Source: Bacteroidota bacterium
Lineage (GTDB): Bacteria > Bacteroidota > Bacteroidia > Palsa-965
Assembly (NCBI GenBank): GCA_020402865.1
Contig: JADBYT010000015.1
Span: 186,001-250,000, forward strand
Length of the DNA stretch: 64,000 bases
Direction: 5' to 3'
In this document: piece by piece, positions 26,243 through 36,064 of the stretch
How the letters are laid out: each line of letters opens with the position of its first letter
How positions within the stretch are numbered: the first letter of the stretch is position 1
The notes under the pieces: model-generated
What the model was told of the DNA's origin: nothing
Database searches by the model: none
What the model saw: only the letters and a program-made list of their open reading frames with translations
Position numbers and translations under genes: made by a program

Positions 26243-27829
26243 ATGAGCGGATTAAAAACAATCCGAAAGTTGCTTCACGCCATGCAACCTGAAGAACGCA
26301 CCACGTTCAGGAATTACCTGACTTCTTTTGATAGTCGCGGTGAGAAGTTTAGCAGTAAAAGTGTAAAACTGCTTGATCTGTTGGCCGAACGGCCTGATCT
26401 GCCTGCTGACCGTGATGTGGAGTTTTTTCTTTACGGAAAACGTTCTACGATGGCTTACAGCCGGCTGCTTATCCGTTTCAGGGATAAGCTGCTTGAATCA
26501 TTACTGCTTGATGTAAATGTGCGGCGTGAAGGGAATTACGGTGATTATTACCGTTATCTGTTTGAGGCGCGCAAAAAATTGAGTTATGCGCAAATTGTGG
26601 CCGGGCGGGGTATGGAAGATCTGGCCAATTTTCTTTGCGACAGTGTGTGTGAAACCGGCGAACGCTTTGAACTTTACGAAGAATGGCTGCTTGCGCTGCG
26701 CCTTAAAATGCAACTCGCGGCACTTGTACAGCAGGATAACTCGGTTTTTATGCGCCTGCTCCATCGCTACGAAAAAACCGAACGCGCGCACCGTGCTGCT
26801 TTTGATGCCTACTGCACATACAATAAATGGATTAACCGGATTGAACGAAAAGCCTACATCAATGCGCACGACCCCGATCTGCTGGCCGATGTGGAACGCC
26901 TGCGCGAACATGCACTGAAAGTAAGTTCCGATCATGTAAACTTCTACTGGCTCTACCTCGATGCGGCCCGAAACCAGTTTAACCGCAACTACCGGATTGC
27001 ACGCCGCTGCCTCGAAAAACAGCTTACACTGGTCGAAAATTCACGCGCATTGTTCAACGACAGCCGTATGGGCACTGTGCTGCTGAATCTTGCCGATAAC
27101 GAAATTTACCTGCACCGTTTTGATCGCGCAGTAGATTACTGCCAGCGGGCCATGGCACTGCAACACCTCGAAAGTTTCAACGCCAACCAATGCATGGAAT
27201 GCGAATTTTACGGCCATTTTTACAGCCAGCGGTTCGGACAGGCGCGCATGATTTTACAGCAATTGCTGGCCGCCGAAACCGGACGACGCATTACTTTCCG
27301 GCACGGAAAAAGACAATACCTGCTTGCCAATATCCTTTTCCTGCAAGGTATGTACCGCGAAACAAACGACCTGCTGCTCGAACTCAATGCCATTGAAACC
27401 GACAGCGAAGGCTGGAATGTAGGCCTGCGCGTGCTGCTGATTATGACCGACATTGAACGCTCGCTCCATGAACTGGCTGGTAAACGCATAGAAAGTACCC
27501 GCAAACACCTGCGTAAACTCGAACAGCAGGATAAATTACATCCGCGCGACCGGATTATTTACGAAATATTGCGCCAGCTTGATGCTAACAGCTACGATTT
27601 TAAAATTACCTACCAGCAAATGCCTGAAGAATTTGCCCTGCTCAAATCAAATAAAAGAGGCTATCGCTGGGAAGTGAAAACCCCCGAAATGATCATCTTT
27701 CACGAATGGTTTTTTGCGCATGTAATCAAAAACGAATACACACAGAAAGTTCCCCGGTACATTGAACCTGATCACGATCTAAACAGCGAACCTGACGGAG
27801 CCGAAGAAACTGATATACAAACCGATTAA
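26243..27829 (+). CDS. Large helical (TPR-like) protein of unknown function
   Basis: A 528-aa cytoplasmic protein with no signal peptide, almost wholly alpha-helical and rich in Leu, Arg and Glu. The N-terminal 110 residues (IRKLLHAMQPEERTTFRNYL ... SRLLIRFRDKLLESLLLDV) form a distinct helical unit. The middle (about 250-430) shows TPR-like periodicity, such as LNLADNEIYLHRFDRAVDYC and LANILFLQGMYRETNDLL. Proteins of this build recur in Bacteroidota without an assigned role. It converges on the xerD-like gene with a 4-bp overlap. Confidence 0.75.
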   Translation: MSGLKTIRKLLHAMQPEERTTFRNYLTSFDSRGEKFSSKSVKLLDLLAERPDLPADRDVEFFLYGKRSTMAYSRLLIRFRDKLLESLLLDVNVRREGNYGDYYRYLFEARKKLSYAQIVAGRGMEDLANFLCDSVCETGERFELYEEWLLALRLKMQLAALVQQDNSVFMRLLHRYEKTERAHRAAFDAYCTYNKWINRIERKAYINAHDPDLLADVERLREHALKVSSDHVNFYWLYLDAARNQFNRNYRIARRCLEKQLTLVENSRALFNDSRMGTVLLNLADNEIYLHRFDRAVDYCQRAMALQHLESFNANQCMECEFYGHFYSQRFGQARMILQQLLAAETGRRITFRHGKRQYLLANILFLQGMYRETNDLLLELNAIETDSEGWNVGLRVLLIMTDIERSLHELAGKRIESTRKHLRKLEQQDKLHPRDRIIYEILRQLDANSYDFKITYQQMPEEFALLKSNKRGYRWEVKTPEMIIFHEWFFAHVIKNEYTQKVPRYIEPDHDLNSEPDGAEETDIQTD

Positions 27830-28734
27830 TCGGCTTTGCGGCGCGGATGAAAACTCTGCACCTGCTCAGTCAGATAATTCCGGTCGAGATGGGTGTAAAT
27901 TTCAGTGGTAGTAATAGAGGCGTGCCCCAGCATTTCCTGTACTGCACGCAAGTCGGCACCGCCTTCTACCAGGTGTGTGGCAAAAGAATGGCGGAAGGTG
28001 TGCGGACTGATCACTTTTCGGATGCCGGCTTTCACGGCAAGTTGTTTAATGATGGTGAAAATCATTACCCGTGTAAGCCTGCGTCCGCGCCGGTTGAGGA
28101 ATAAAATATCTTCTTCATTGCGCTGCACGGCTATTTTTGAGCGTATTTGATAGCGGTAGAGTTCGATGAGCTGCGCGGCGCGGCTGCCGATGGGTACCAG
28201 TCTTTCCTTGTTGCCTTTGCCAATTACGCTGATATAGCCTTCGTCAATATGCAAATCAGAAATGCGCAGGTTTACCAGTTCCGATACACGCAGGCCGCAA
28301 CTGTAAAGCGTTTCAAGCATGGCCAGGTTGCGCTCGCCTTCGGGTGTGCTGCGGTCTATATGCGTGAGCAGCAGGTCTATTTCATCCACACTCAGCGTAT
28401 CGGGCAGGTGCCTGCTGGTACGTGGCGATTCAAGTAATTCGGTAGGGTCGGTGTGAATGAGGTTTTCGAGCAGGAGATACCGGAAAAATGCACGCAGCCC
28501 GGAGAGCATTCTGGCCTGTGTGGTGGCGCTCATACCCAGTTCGTTGAGGTATTTTATAAACTCGCGCAAATGAAACGTGGTGATTTCAGTAGCGGAAACA
28601 TGATACTGACGGAGTTGTAGAAATTCATTCAAACGGATAATATCGTGCATGTAAGCCTCTACCGAATTGGGCGATAAAGACTGTTCAAGTTGCAGGTAGT
28701 TTTTGAATCCCTGTATATCTGCTTTCCAGCTCAT
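27826..28734 (-). CDS. xerD: XerC/XerD-type tyrosine recombinase
   Basis: A 302-aa tyrosine recombinase starting at ATG 28734. The SAM-like N-terminal domain (YLQLEQSLSPNSVEAY) is followed by the catalytic set: Arg in YSCGLRVSELVNL, Lys in GKGNKERLVPIG, HxxR in SPHTFRHSFATHL, His in LGHASITTTEIY and the nucleophile Tyr in IYTHLD. Standard length and motif spacing fit the chromosome-dimer resolution recombinase XerD rather than an integron or phage integrase. No adjacent attachment site or mobile element was seen, so a housekeeping role is likely. Confidence 0.92.
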   Translation of the reverse strand: MSWKADIQGFKNYLQLEQSLSPNSVEAYMHDIIRLNEFLQLRQYHVSATEITTFHLREFIKYLNELGMSATTQARMLSGLRAFFRYLLLENLIHTDPTELLESPRTSRHLPDTLSVDEIDLLLTHIDRSTPEGERNLAMLETLYSCGLRVSELVNLRISDLHIDEGYISVIGKGNKERLVPIGSRAAQLIELYRYQIRSKIAVQRNEEDILFLNRRGRRLTRVMIFTIIKQLAVKAGIRKVISPHTFRHSFATHLVEGGADLRAVQEMLGHASITTTEIYTHLDRNYLTEQVQSFHPRRKAD

Positions 28735-28837
28735 AATCAATTTCTCCCACTAATTACGCAATTATCCCGGTAACAAAAACGAATCGGTATTAAGATTGAA
28801 GATCTGTTGATAAGTAAAAACAAGGCGCTGGTTACCA

Positions 28838-28868
28838 TTTTGTGTAGCCGGGTTCGTTGATATTTTTG
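28838..28868 (+). promoter_or_regulatory. Bacteroidota-type promoter of aroQ
   Basis: TTTTG (28838-28842), an 18-base spacer and TATTTTTG (28861-28868) lie 26 bases before the aroQ ATG, an excellent match to the phylum's -33/-7 pattern. Confidence 0.65.
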
Positions 28869-28894
28869 CATATTCGCAGAATAAGTATCATTCT

Positions 28895-29320
28895 ATGCGA
28901 CTGCTGATTATCAATGGCCCCAATCTTAATCTTCTGGGTTTGCGCCAGCCCGACATATACGGTTACACGTCATTCGACGAGTTTTTGCATGTGCTGAGAA
29001 GTAAATATCCGCAGGTTACTTTTGAATATTATCAGAGTAATGTGGAAGGTGAGCTTATCAATAAGTTGCATGAATGCGGTTTTGTTTTTGACGGTATTGT
29101 TCTTAATGCAGGGGCTTATACGCATACATCCGTAGCACTGGGCGATGCAGTTTCGGCTATTCAGGCACCGGTTGTAGAAGTGCATATCTCCAACATTTTT
29201 GCACGCGAAGATTTCAGGCATGTTTCATTTATTGCCCCCTATTGCCGAGGAAGTATTGGTGGTTTTGGCTTGCAAAGCTATGAACTGGCTGTGCAGAGCT
29301 TTGTGAATCTGTTGGATTGA
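28895..29320 (+). CDS. aroQ: 3-dehydroquinate dehydratase, type II
   Basis: A 141-aa type II dehydroquinase, the third step of the shikimate pathway. IINGPNLNLLGLRQPDIYG contains the catalytic Arg17 and Tyr22. NAGAYTHTSVAL and VEVHISNIFARE carry the substrate-binding Asn and the catalytic His. GSIGGFGLQSYELA closes the domain. The length matches the dodecameric type II family. It is a single gene with its own promoter. Confidence 0.97.
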   Translation: MRLLIINGPNLNLLGLRQPDIYGYTSFDEFLHVLRSKYPQVTFEYYQSNVEGELINKLHECGFVFDGIVLNAGAYTHTSVALGDAVSAIQAPVVEVHISNIFAREDFRHVSFIAPYCRGSIGGFGLQSYELAVQSFVNLLD

Positions 29321-29414
29321 TCTGTGAATAACTTTCACTGAAATGCTAGGCTGTTGCTGTTTATTCAGGGATTCTTGTATTAGTTTTATAGGGTATGTTG
29401 TATTTTAACTTAAG

Positions 29415-30176
29415 ATGAAAGCAATAATTATTGATGATGAAGTAAACAGTGCAGAGGTGCTAAGACTGCTCGTTGAACAACACTGTCCGCAAATTGATTC
29501 GCTCATACTAATTCACGATCCGAAAGAAGCTGTGGAAGTAGTTCGGAAAATGCAGCCCGATTTAATTTTTCTTGATGTGGAAATGGCCGGGATGAATGGA
29601 TTTGAAGTACAAGAGGCAATAAAGGGGTATTACAAGGTTGTTATTTTCACCACAGCTCATTCTCAGTATGCAATAAGGGCATTGCGTAGTGCCGCATTTG
29701 ATTATTTGCTGAAACCAATTGAAATGTGTGAACTTAATGATGCAATAAACCGGGCATTTCATAAAGTAAATGAATCTTCAAAGGACGAATCGGAAAACAA
29801 TCTGAAAAAACGTGTTGAACGCCTGGAGCTGGCTATGCTGAACCCCGGTGTACAAAGGCTTGCCGTGCAAAGCACCGACGGCTACAATATGATTTCGTAT
29901 GATGATATCATCAGACTTGAAGCCGAATCAAACTATACACATGTTCATACACTGAAAAAAAAATATACAGTTGCCCGGTTACTCAGGAATTTTGAAGAAC
30001 AGCTTTTACAGTCGGGCTTTATCCGCGTGCATAATTCGCACCTTGTGAATGTGAAGCATATTCAACACTACCAGCGCGGCGATGGCGGGTATCTGATTAT
30101 GTCAGATAAATCACATGTGGAAGTTTCAAGGAGCCGAAAAAAAGAAGTGCTGCGGGTATTGCTGGGTGAGGAGTAA
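29415..30176 (+). CDS. LytTR-family response regulator
   Basis: A 253-aa response regulator. The receiver domain (1-120) has the acidic pair IIDDE, phospho-acceptor Asp in LIFLDVEMAGMNGFE (about 55), Thr in VVIFTTAHS and Lys in DYLLKPIE. A coiled linker leads to a LytTR DNA-binding domain (about 150-250: DDIIRLEAESNYTHVHT, FIRVHNSHLVNVKHI). No sensor kinase is adjacent, so it is an orphan in this window. Such regulators often pair with 7TM-type histidine kinases located elsewhere. Confidence 0.95.
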   Translation: MKAIIIDDEVNSAEVLRLLVEQHCPQIDSLILIHDPKEAVEVVRKMQPDLIFLDVEMAGMNGFEVQEAIKGYYKVVIFTTAHSQYAIRALRSAAFDYLLKPIEMCELNDAINRAFHKVNESSKDESENNLKKRVERLELAMLNPGVQRLAVQSTDGYNMISYDDIIRLEAESNYTHVHTLKKKYTVARLLRNFEEQLLQSGFIRVHNSHLVNVKHIQHYQRGDGGYLIMSDKSHVEVSRSRKKEVLRVLLGEE

Positions 30177-30235
30177 ACAAAAGCCGCCTCACCCGAAAAA
30201 TTGAGTAAGTCGGCTTGTCAAAAAGAACTAAACAA

Positions 30236-32014
30236 TTATTCGATAATCAATTTTAGCGTTTCAGCACTATTGCCATGCTGTATCCGGATCAGATAGATGC
30301 CCGCGGCTAATTGCTCATTTATTTTTATGCAGTTGCGTTGTTCGCCTCCAGCAATTGTCAGAACCTGACGTTGCACTTCACGACCCTCCGCATTGATAAT
30401 GCAAATAAGTGTCTGCTTTTCACCGGTATAATTCGTGTTTAGGTAAAGCATTTGAGTAGCAGAAAGTGCCGGATTGGGTGTGAGTAGTAATTCAGCACCG
30501 TTTTCCTGATCTCCATTATTTACGAGTCTTACATTACTTCCATTAGCTAATGAAGACGCATTGCAGTTAGGTGTGTCGCCAGATGATCCTAAAGGCACAA
30601 CGGAAATATTTGTAGTGGTCAGTGAATTAATGGTGGACACGTTGTAATCAAAATTGTTGGTGGGGGCATTGCTTGAAGTGAATGTGGTCAGTACTTCATT
30701 GCAACCATTTACACCATTGAAATAGGATTTGACTACATACATATCGCCAGCAGCACCGGTAAGAAATCCCGCGCCGTCATTACAATATATTGCCAGTCCT
30801 TCAATACCTGAGGAAGTTTCGATTCCCAGACTCACTCCCCATTGATTTTGTGTAGCGGATCCGGGCATCGGAAAGTTAAACTCATCTACAGGATTTCCAT
30901 TGTTGTCGCATTTGAATACTACAGGATCTCCGTTAAAATAGGTATAGCCAACATCTACCATTCCGGTTAAGTAATATTCATGTTGCCCCATTGTATTTAC
31001 GCGTGCAATAATGTCGTTTACGGTAGCAAAAGAACTTGAAACAGAATATGTCAGTTCCTTACTCCATTGTACTACACCCATATCATTAATCTGAAACAGC
31101 CAGGGACGCAAATTGGGTATTGCAGAGCCGAAATCACTGTTCCCGCAGATAATATGGAAAGGCGAACCTGTATTGGTTAGGCGGGTGGCAATGCCTGTAA
31201 CAATATCAATACCTCCTGCATTATCATAGAGCATCACTTCATAACCGATTCCCAAAGGATTACTGCGTTGAATTGGGACACCATTGTTATAATCCACCTC
31301 CATAAAAAAACCGTCAATGGCACCTGCATTGTCACTAGTGCCTACCATAATCAGTCTGTTGCCAGACAAAGGGGATATGATATCGGCCGGACGGTTATCA
31401 TCGGCTGCAAGTGGGCGGATGTCGTAAGTTTGTGACCATAGCACAGTATTATTAACCCAGTCGATGCAAAGAATAAAAGGCATTACCACCAATGAAGCAC
31501 TTGTGGTAGTTACATAACCGCACACATAAATATTGTTCGGGTATAAATTTGACAAACAGGCCGATGTGGCTGTTGCATTATTCCACGCCGGGTCGCTGAA
31601 TCCCGAGCTCCAGCTTATGGCGCCTGTGCCCGTAAATTTTGTTACTGCAAATTCGGGACTTGTGGAGAATGAATTATTGGTGTTGCTCACAACCAGTATT
31701 TCATTTGTTGGGGTATTCAGTACTTTTACCGGCGTAGCATAGAGTGTCCCGGAAGAACCGTTTATTCGAAATACCTCATTGAAAAAAGGCATCCCGGAGA
31801 TTTGCCCCGCAGTATTTGTTCTGACCAATTGGATGTCCTGCCCTGAATATAAGTCGGTATGCCCGGTAAATATGTGCCCCATTGGACCGCTCACCGCAAC
31901 AGTACCATCTCCCATAGCTTCACATGCGCTGCCGTAGGCATGTTGAAAGTATTGTGCATTGAGTCCTGCCGACATTAGCAGCATTCCTAAATTAAGTGTG
32001 ATAAATGTTTTCAT
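30236..32014 (-). CDS. Secreted T9SS protein with repeated beta-propeller-like segments
   Basis: A 592-aa secreted protein with a signal peptide (residues 1-20, LMSAGLNAQ). It has a body of repeating beta-rich segments containing W and G, for example ITGTGTGAIS-like strands, SWSSGFSDPAWNN and WSQTYDI, suggestive of a propeller. A C-terminal T9SS type A domain begins LLTPNPALSATQ and ends GIYLIRIQHGNSAET. No catalytic motif is visible. It is a stand-alone gene on the minus strand, convergent with the LytTR regulator. Confidence 0.78.
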   Translation of the reverse strand: MKTFITLNLGMLLMSAGLNAQYFQHAYGSACEAMGDGTVAVSGPMGHIFTGHTDLYSGQDIQLVRTNTAGQISGMPFFNEVFRINGSSGTLYATPVKVLNTPTNEILVVSNTNNSFSTSPEFAVTKFTGTGAISWSSGFSDPAWNNATATSACLSNLYPNNIYVCGYVTTTSASLVVMPFILCIDWVNNTVLWSQTYDIRPLAADDNRPADIISPLSGNRLIMVGTSDNAGAIDGFFMEVDYNNGVPIQRSNPLGIGYEVMLYDNAGGIDIVTGIATRLTNTGSPFHIICGNSDFGSAIPNLRPWLFQINDMGVVQWSKELTYSVSSSFATVNDIIARVNTMGQHEYYLTGMVDVGYTYFNGDPVVFKCDNNGNPVDEFNFPMPGSATQNQWGVSLGIETSSGIEGLAIYCNDGAGFLTGAAGDMYVVKSYFNGVNGCNEVLTTFTSSNAPTNNFDYNVSTINSLTTTNISVVPLGSSGDTPNCNASSLANGSNVRLVNNGDQENGAELLLTPNPALSATQMLYLNTNYTGEKQTLICIINAEGREVQRQVLTIAGGEQRNCIKINEQLAAGIYLIRIQHGNSAETLKLIIE

Positions 32015-32141
32015 GATTGATGTTTTTTTGAAACCATAATAAATTTGGTATCAACACATCATTGAAAACAAGGGAGAGTGCGTAGTTGGTAGAGAATGAA
32101 ATTTATTTTGTCGAAAATGTGGTGTGGCTTACACAATCGGT

Positions 32142-34703
32142 TTACTGTCCGGCAAAATCAAACCAGTCGCGTTTGCGGGTAAGCTTCAGATCGTTCAGTG
32201 CTGCTGCTTTTACCTGAATGGTAATGTTGTAGCTCTGGCGGAAGCCAAACGGAATCCAGTTGAACTGCATTTCCCAGCAGTGGAGGTCGCGGTATAGCGT
32301 AAACTGCGTATAACCAAACTCGCCGCGTTCAAGGTCGTAGTTTGAGTTGAAGCCTACCTTCCATTTGGGTGTTACATTTACATCGCCAGAGAAGTTAATG
32401 GCCTGTGTAACGGTTTGCGTGAGCAGCGGCCGGCTCCAGGTAAGGTTGTAGCCTACGTTAAGCGACCAGGGGATATTGAAATCCACAAACTGATTGGGAT
32501 TGGCATTGATGTATTCCAGTTCACTTTGTGTGGCCAGCGGGCTTTGGCGGGGTGTATTGCCTGTTTGTGACGTAAAACCGCCGGGGCGTAAGCTGGTGCC
32601 GAGAATAAGGGTGGAAGAGGTGAGGCGGGCAAGGCGTTTGCCGGTGCGCCATTCGAAACGATTGATGCGTACGCCGTTTTCACTTACCCGGTAAGGATCG
32701 GCTGAGAAGGTGGTGTTTACGTCGATGATGCGGAACAGTTTGGTGCGGAAGTTAATGGTCATCAGCGACCATTTAAACGTTTCGGCGATCATGTTGTAGC
32801 TCATCGCAAAGTTGAGCGCATCAATGAGCATTCGGCGTGAGGCAGCGCCCGATGCGGAGGCGGTATCGTTTTGAGGGCGAAGTTTTCCTTCGAGGTTGTT
32901 TTGCAGATTCAAACCGATGGAACCGATTCTTCCGGCCGGCGAACTGCCATACACGCCGCCTTCAAAAATGGAATACTTCTGCACGGCTCCGAACGTATTG
33001 CTTTGTACTTCTTTCCAAAAACCGTATTTCGGATCCGTATAATCGGGCATGTAGCTCAGGGTTACGTTGGGTGTAACCGTATGGCGGATTACACTGAATT
33101 TGCCTTTTCGCTTTACATACGTGCCAAAGAAACGCGTTCCCAGTGTAAGTGCCGCATTCCAGTCGAGATTGGCCCGCACGCCGTTAATGGTATCGGTTAC
33201 AATTGAGCTGTCGGCCGGATTCCAGGTTTTTTCGATGGTGCGGAATTGTGTGACCGAATTGAGGTTGAGCTGCGGCGTAAGCGTGAAATATTTTAATACA
33301 TTCAGATTGGTGCTCACAGGCAGTGTCTGGCGAATACCGTTTCTGAATTTCGGGCCAAGATTATTGAAATTGTTCAAACTCAGTTCGCGGTCCTGTACAC
33401 TGAGCAGGTTTTGCATATCAGCCGTGTAGGCAAATCCGATTTTATCATACCATTTCGAGCCAACGCGGTTTTTACTGCGAAACGGATAAATACGCGAAGA
33501 GGTAAGTGCCACCTGAGGCAAAGTCATGTCCACAATGCCCGTTTGCGTGTTTTGCGAATGACGCAGGTTGGTGGCAAGGGTGAGGTTTTTCCAGCTTTTC
33601 GACCAGGCAATGTTCGACTGAAATGTGTTGGCGAGGTAGTTGTTGGCTACGGTTGCATTGTTTTGGTTGTAGGTGCTGGTACCGGCATTTACGGAGGCTG
33701 AAAAGTTAACGCCTGGATTCGATTTGGGATCCTGCCTGTGTGTCCAGGTTACAAAAAAGTCGTTTCGGGTCTGACTGGTGGGCAGTTCGGTATCGCCGGT
33801 AATGATGCGCGAAAAGCGGGTGCTGATGTTGCCGGTGTATTTGTAGCGCACATTATAGTTTGAGATAATTTTTGCGCCCCAGCTTCCGCGTGAGTATATG
33901 TCGCCGCGCAGGGCAAGGTCAAATTTATCGCTTGCTCCCCAGTAGTAGCCTCCGTCGCGCAGGAAGAAACCAAGCTGGGGCGATTCGCCGTAGGTGGGGA
34001 TGAGAATGCCTGAGGTGCGTTGTTTTTTGTTTGGGAAAAAGCCAAAAGGTACGGCAAGGGGGGTGGGGATATCCGAAATTTCGAGATAGGCCGGGCCGGT
34101 TACTATTTTATCGTTTTGAATAATTTTCAGTTTCCGGGCACGGATGCTGAAGTGGGGATGCTCAAGATCGCAGGTGGTGTACTGGCCGTTGTAGATAAAG
34201 AACACCGTAGAATCTTTTTTCACCGCTTCGCCGATAATATGGCTTTCTCCGTCGATGGTGGCGGCTTCCGAAATTTTGCCTTTGCCGGTGAGGTAATTGT
34301 AGCGGATTTTATCGGCGTAGTAGGTTTGGCTGCCTTCGGCAAATTCTACTTTTTCGAAGGTGTATCCCGCACTGTCTTTTTGCCCGATAGCCAGAATAAT
34401 GTTGTTTTTGAAATCAATCTCGATATAATGCGCTTTTACCGTGGTGCTTTGATATACCACTTTGGCGCTGTCCCAGAGGTAGATAATCTGGTTTTCAAGA
34501 TCGAAGCGCATGGAGTCGGCGGCGCTGTATTCAACCATTGCTTTCAGCTTATCGCTGATGCCCTCGGTGTTTACTTTTACGGTATCCGGCTCCGGCTCAT
34601 CGTCGTTTTGGGCCATGGCCGGGCATACGAAAAGCAGCATAAGCAGCGTTCCCATGAACAGCCGGGCGTTGAAAAGTCGGACAGCGTAAAGCAAAGGGGC
34701 CAA
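32142..34703 (-). CDS. lptD: LptD-like LPS assembly outer-membrane protein
   Basis: About 853 aa. The OstA/LptA-like N-terminal periplasmic domain (about 40-230: SAADSMRFDLENQIIYLWD, YADKIRYNYLTGKGKISEA, YTTCDLEHPHFSIRARK) is followed by the LptD barrel start (PTPLAVPFGFFPNKK, SGILIPTYGES, FFLRDGGYYW) and many beta strands to the C-terminus. LptD inserts lipopolysaccharide into the outer leaflet. The start is uncertain: TTG 34703 gives a signal peptide with Arg residues before the hydrophobic core, while ATG 34655 gives a core without basic residues. It is divergent from the amidase gene. Confidence 0.88.
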   Translation of the reverse strand: MAPLLYAVRLFNARLFMGTLLMLLFVCPAMAQNDDEPEPDTVKVNTEGISDKLKAMVEYSAADSMRFDLENQIIYLWDSAKVVYQSTTVKAHYIEIDFKNNIILAIGQKDSAGYTFEKVEFAEGSQTYYADKIRYNYLTGKGKISEAATIDGESHIIGEAVKKDSTVFFIYNGQYTTCDLEHPHFSIRARKLKIIQNDKIVTGPAYLEISDIPTPLAVPFGFFPNKKQRTSGILIPTYGESPQLGFFLRDGGYYWGASDKFDLALRGDIYSRGSWGAKIISNYNVRYKYTGNISTRFSRIITGDTELPTSQTRNDFFVTWTHRQDPKSNPGVNFSASVNAGTSTYNQNNATVANNYLANTFQSNIAWSKSWKNLTLATNLRHSQNTQTGIVDMTLPQVALTSSRIYPFRSKNRVGSKWYDKIGFAYTADMQNLLSVQDRELSLNNFNNLGPKFRNGIRQTLPVSTNLNVLKYFTLTPQLNLNSVTQFRTIEKTWNPADSSIVTDTINGVRANLDWNAALTLGTRFFGTYVKRKGKFSVIRHTVTPNVTLSYMPDYTDPKYGFWKEVQSNTFGAVQKYSIFEGGVYGSSPAGRIGSIGLNLQNNLEGKLRPQNDTASASGAASRRMLIDALNFAMSYNMIAETFKWSLMTINFRTKLFRIIDVNTTFSADPYRVSENGVRINRFEWRTGKRLARLTSSTLILGTSLRPGGFTSQTGNTPRQSPLATQSELEYINANPNQFVDFNIPWSLNVGYNLTWSRPLLTQTVTQAINFSGDVNVTPKWKVGFNSNYDLERGEFGYTQFTLYRDLHCWEMQFNWIPFGFRQSYNITIQVKAAALNDLKLTRKRDWFDFAGQ

Positions 34704-34750
34704 TGTTTGGCGGTATTTTTGTTATTAACCCTAAATACGGCCCAAAACTA

Positions 34751-36064
34751 ATGAAAAAGGCCTGTACGGAGATGAAAACCATGCGAAGGATTGTTAAAAG
34801 CCCGTTGCTCCGCCTGTTTACTGCAGCAGCCCTGTTGCTGGTAGCCGGCGCCTTTGCGCTGCAGTCACAGCCCGAACAGAAAAAAATAAAAGTGGTATGT
34901 ATCGATCCCGGCCACGGTGGTAAAGATCCCGGCTGCCACGGCGATCATGCTAAAGAGAAGGATGTGGCCCTGGCCGTGGCCCTGCAGCTTGGCAAATACA
35001 TCAATGAGCATTTTCCCGATGTAAAAGTGGTGTACACCCGCAAAACCGACGTGTTTGTAGAACTTAACGAACGCGCCGCAATTGCCAACCGCAACAACGC
35101 TGATCTATTTATCTGCATCCACTGCAACTCGGCCTGCGTACGCGATAAACGCACCAAAAAGGATGTATGCAACGAAACCGCCCAGGGCTCGGAAACTTAC
35201 GTAATGGGTTTGCATAAAAACAACGGCAACCTTGAAGTAGCCAAGCGCGAAAACGATGCGGCTTTGTTTGAAGACGATTACCAGAACAAATACAACATGA
35301 ACATTGCTTCTGATGAGGCTATTATTATTCTCAGTACCTATCAGAACATGTATCAGAAGCAAAGCACCCGTTTTGCCGAGCTTTGTCAGGAACAGTTTGC
35401 CCAGCGCGCAGGTCGTGTAAACAAAGGCGTAAAACAGGCCGGCTTTCTGGTGCTCTGGAAAACCAGCATGCCCTCAGTGCTCATCGAAACAGGCTTCCTT
35501 ACCAATCCGGCCGAAGAACGTTTTCTTGCCTCAGCCAAAGGTCAAACCTACATGGCCTCAAGCATTTTCCGCGCCTTCCGCGTATGGAAAGATGAAGTGG
35601 AAGGCACCAAAAAGCAATATGCCGACGCGCTTGAAACCGAAAAACCCTACGAAATTTCGCCCGATGACACTGCCGGCCTGCGCAAACCTGCTGATCACGT
35701 GGCTAACCGGAACAATCCGCCGCCTCCCGTAAATAATACAAATACACCGGTACAATCCAAAGATTCGGCCGGAAAACCTGCCGCTGCCGTTACTGGTGCC
35801 GTGGTGTATCGGGTGCAGATTCTTTCATCAGACAAACAGCTCAACTCCGGCGCTGCGCAGTTTAAAGGGGTAAAAGACATCTGGAGCTATAAAGATAAAG
35901 GTGTATGGAAATACACCGCAGGCAGTTATTCCACGCAGGCCGAGGCCGTGAAGCGACAGGCTGAATTGCGCAAAAACGGATTTGAGCAGGCGTTTGTGGT
36001 GGTGTTTGACGAACACGGCAACCGCATTACGTTTGACGAAGCGAAGAAGCGCGGCAGCAAATGA
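34751..36064 (+). CDS. N-acetylmuramoyl-L-alanine amidase with SPOR domain
   Basis: A protein of about 437 aa starting at ATG 34751 (MKKACTEMKT), with an N-terminal signal anchor (LLRLFTAAALLLVAGAFAL). The Amidase_3 domain shows VCIDPGHGGKDPG (zinc His), the zinc Glu of the VVYTRKTDVFVELNERAAIA block, FICIHCNSA and VLIETGFLTNPAEE. A central insertion of about 90 residues and a low-complexity linker precede a C-terminal SPOR domain (about 355-437: YRVQILSSDKQL ... FEQAFVVVFD) that binds denuded glycan at the septum. It probably splits daughter-cell peptidoglycan. Confidence 0.93.
   Translation: MKKACTEMKTMRRIVKSPLLRLFTAAALLLVAGAFALQSQPEQKKIKVVCIDPGHGGKDPGCHGDHAKEKDVALAVALQLGKYINEHFPDVKVVYTRKTDVFVELNERAAIANRNNADLFICIHCNSACVRDKRTKKDVCNETAQGSETYVMGLHKNNGNLEVAKRENDAALFEDDYQNKYNMNIASDEAIIILSTYQNMYQKQSTRFAELCQEQFAQRAGRVNKGVKQAGFLVLWKTSMPSVLIETGFLTNPAEERFLASAKGQTYMASSIFRAFRVWKDEVEGTKKQYADALETEKPYEISPDDTAGLRKPADHVANRNNPPPPVNNTNTPVQSKDSAGKPAAAVTGAVVYRVQILSSDKQLNSGAAQFKGVKDIWSYKDKGVWKYTAGSYSTQAEAVKRQAELRKNGFEQAFVVVFDEHGNRITFDEAKKRGSK

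Noticed and set aside
27826-28734. Tyrosine recombinase as an integron or phage integrase
   Set aside because: Motifs and length match XerD, and no attachment site, phage or cassette array is nearby.
30179-30222. Imperfect inverted repeat between the LytTR gene and the T9SS gene
   Set aside because: Pairing is weak with several mismatches and no clear T run; not called as a terminator.
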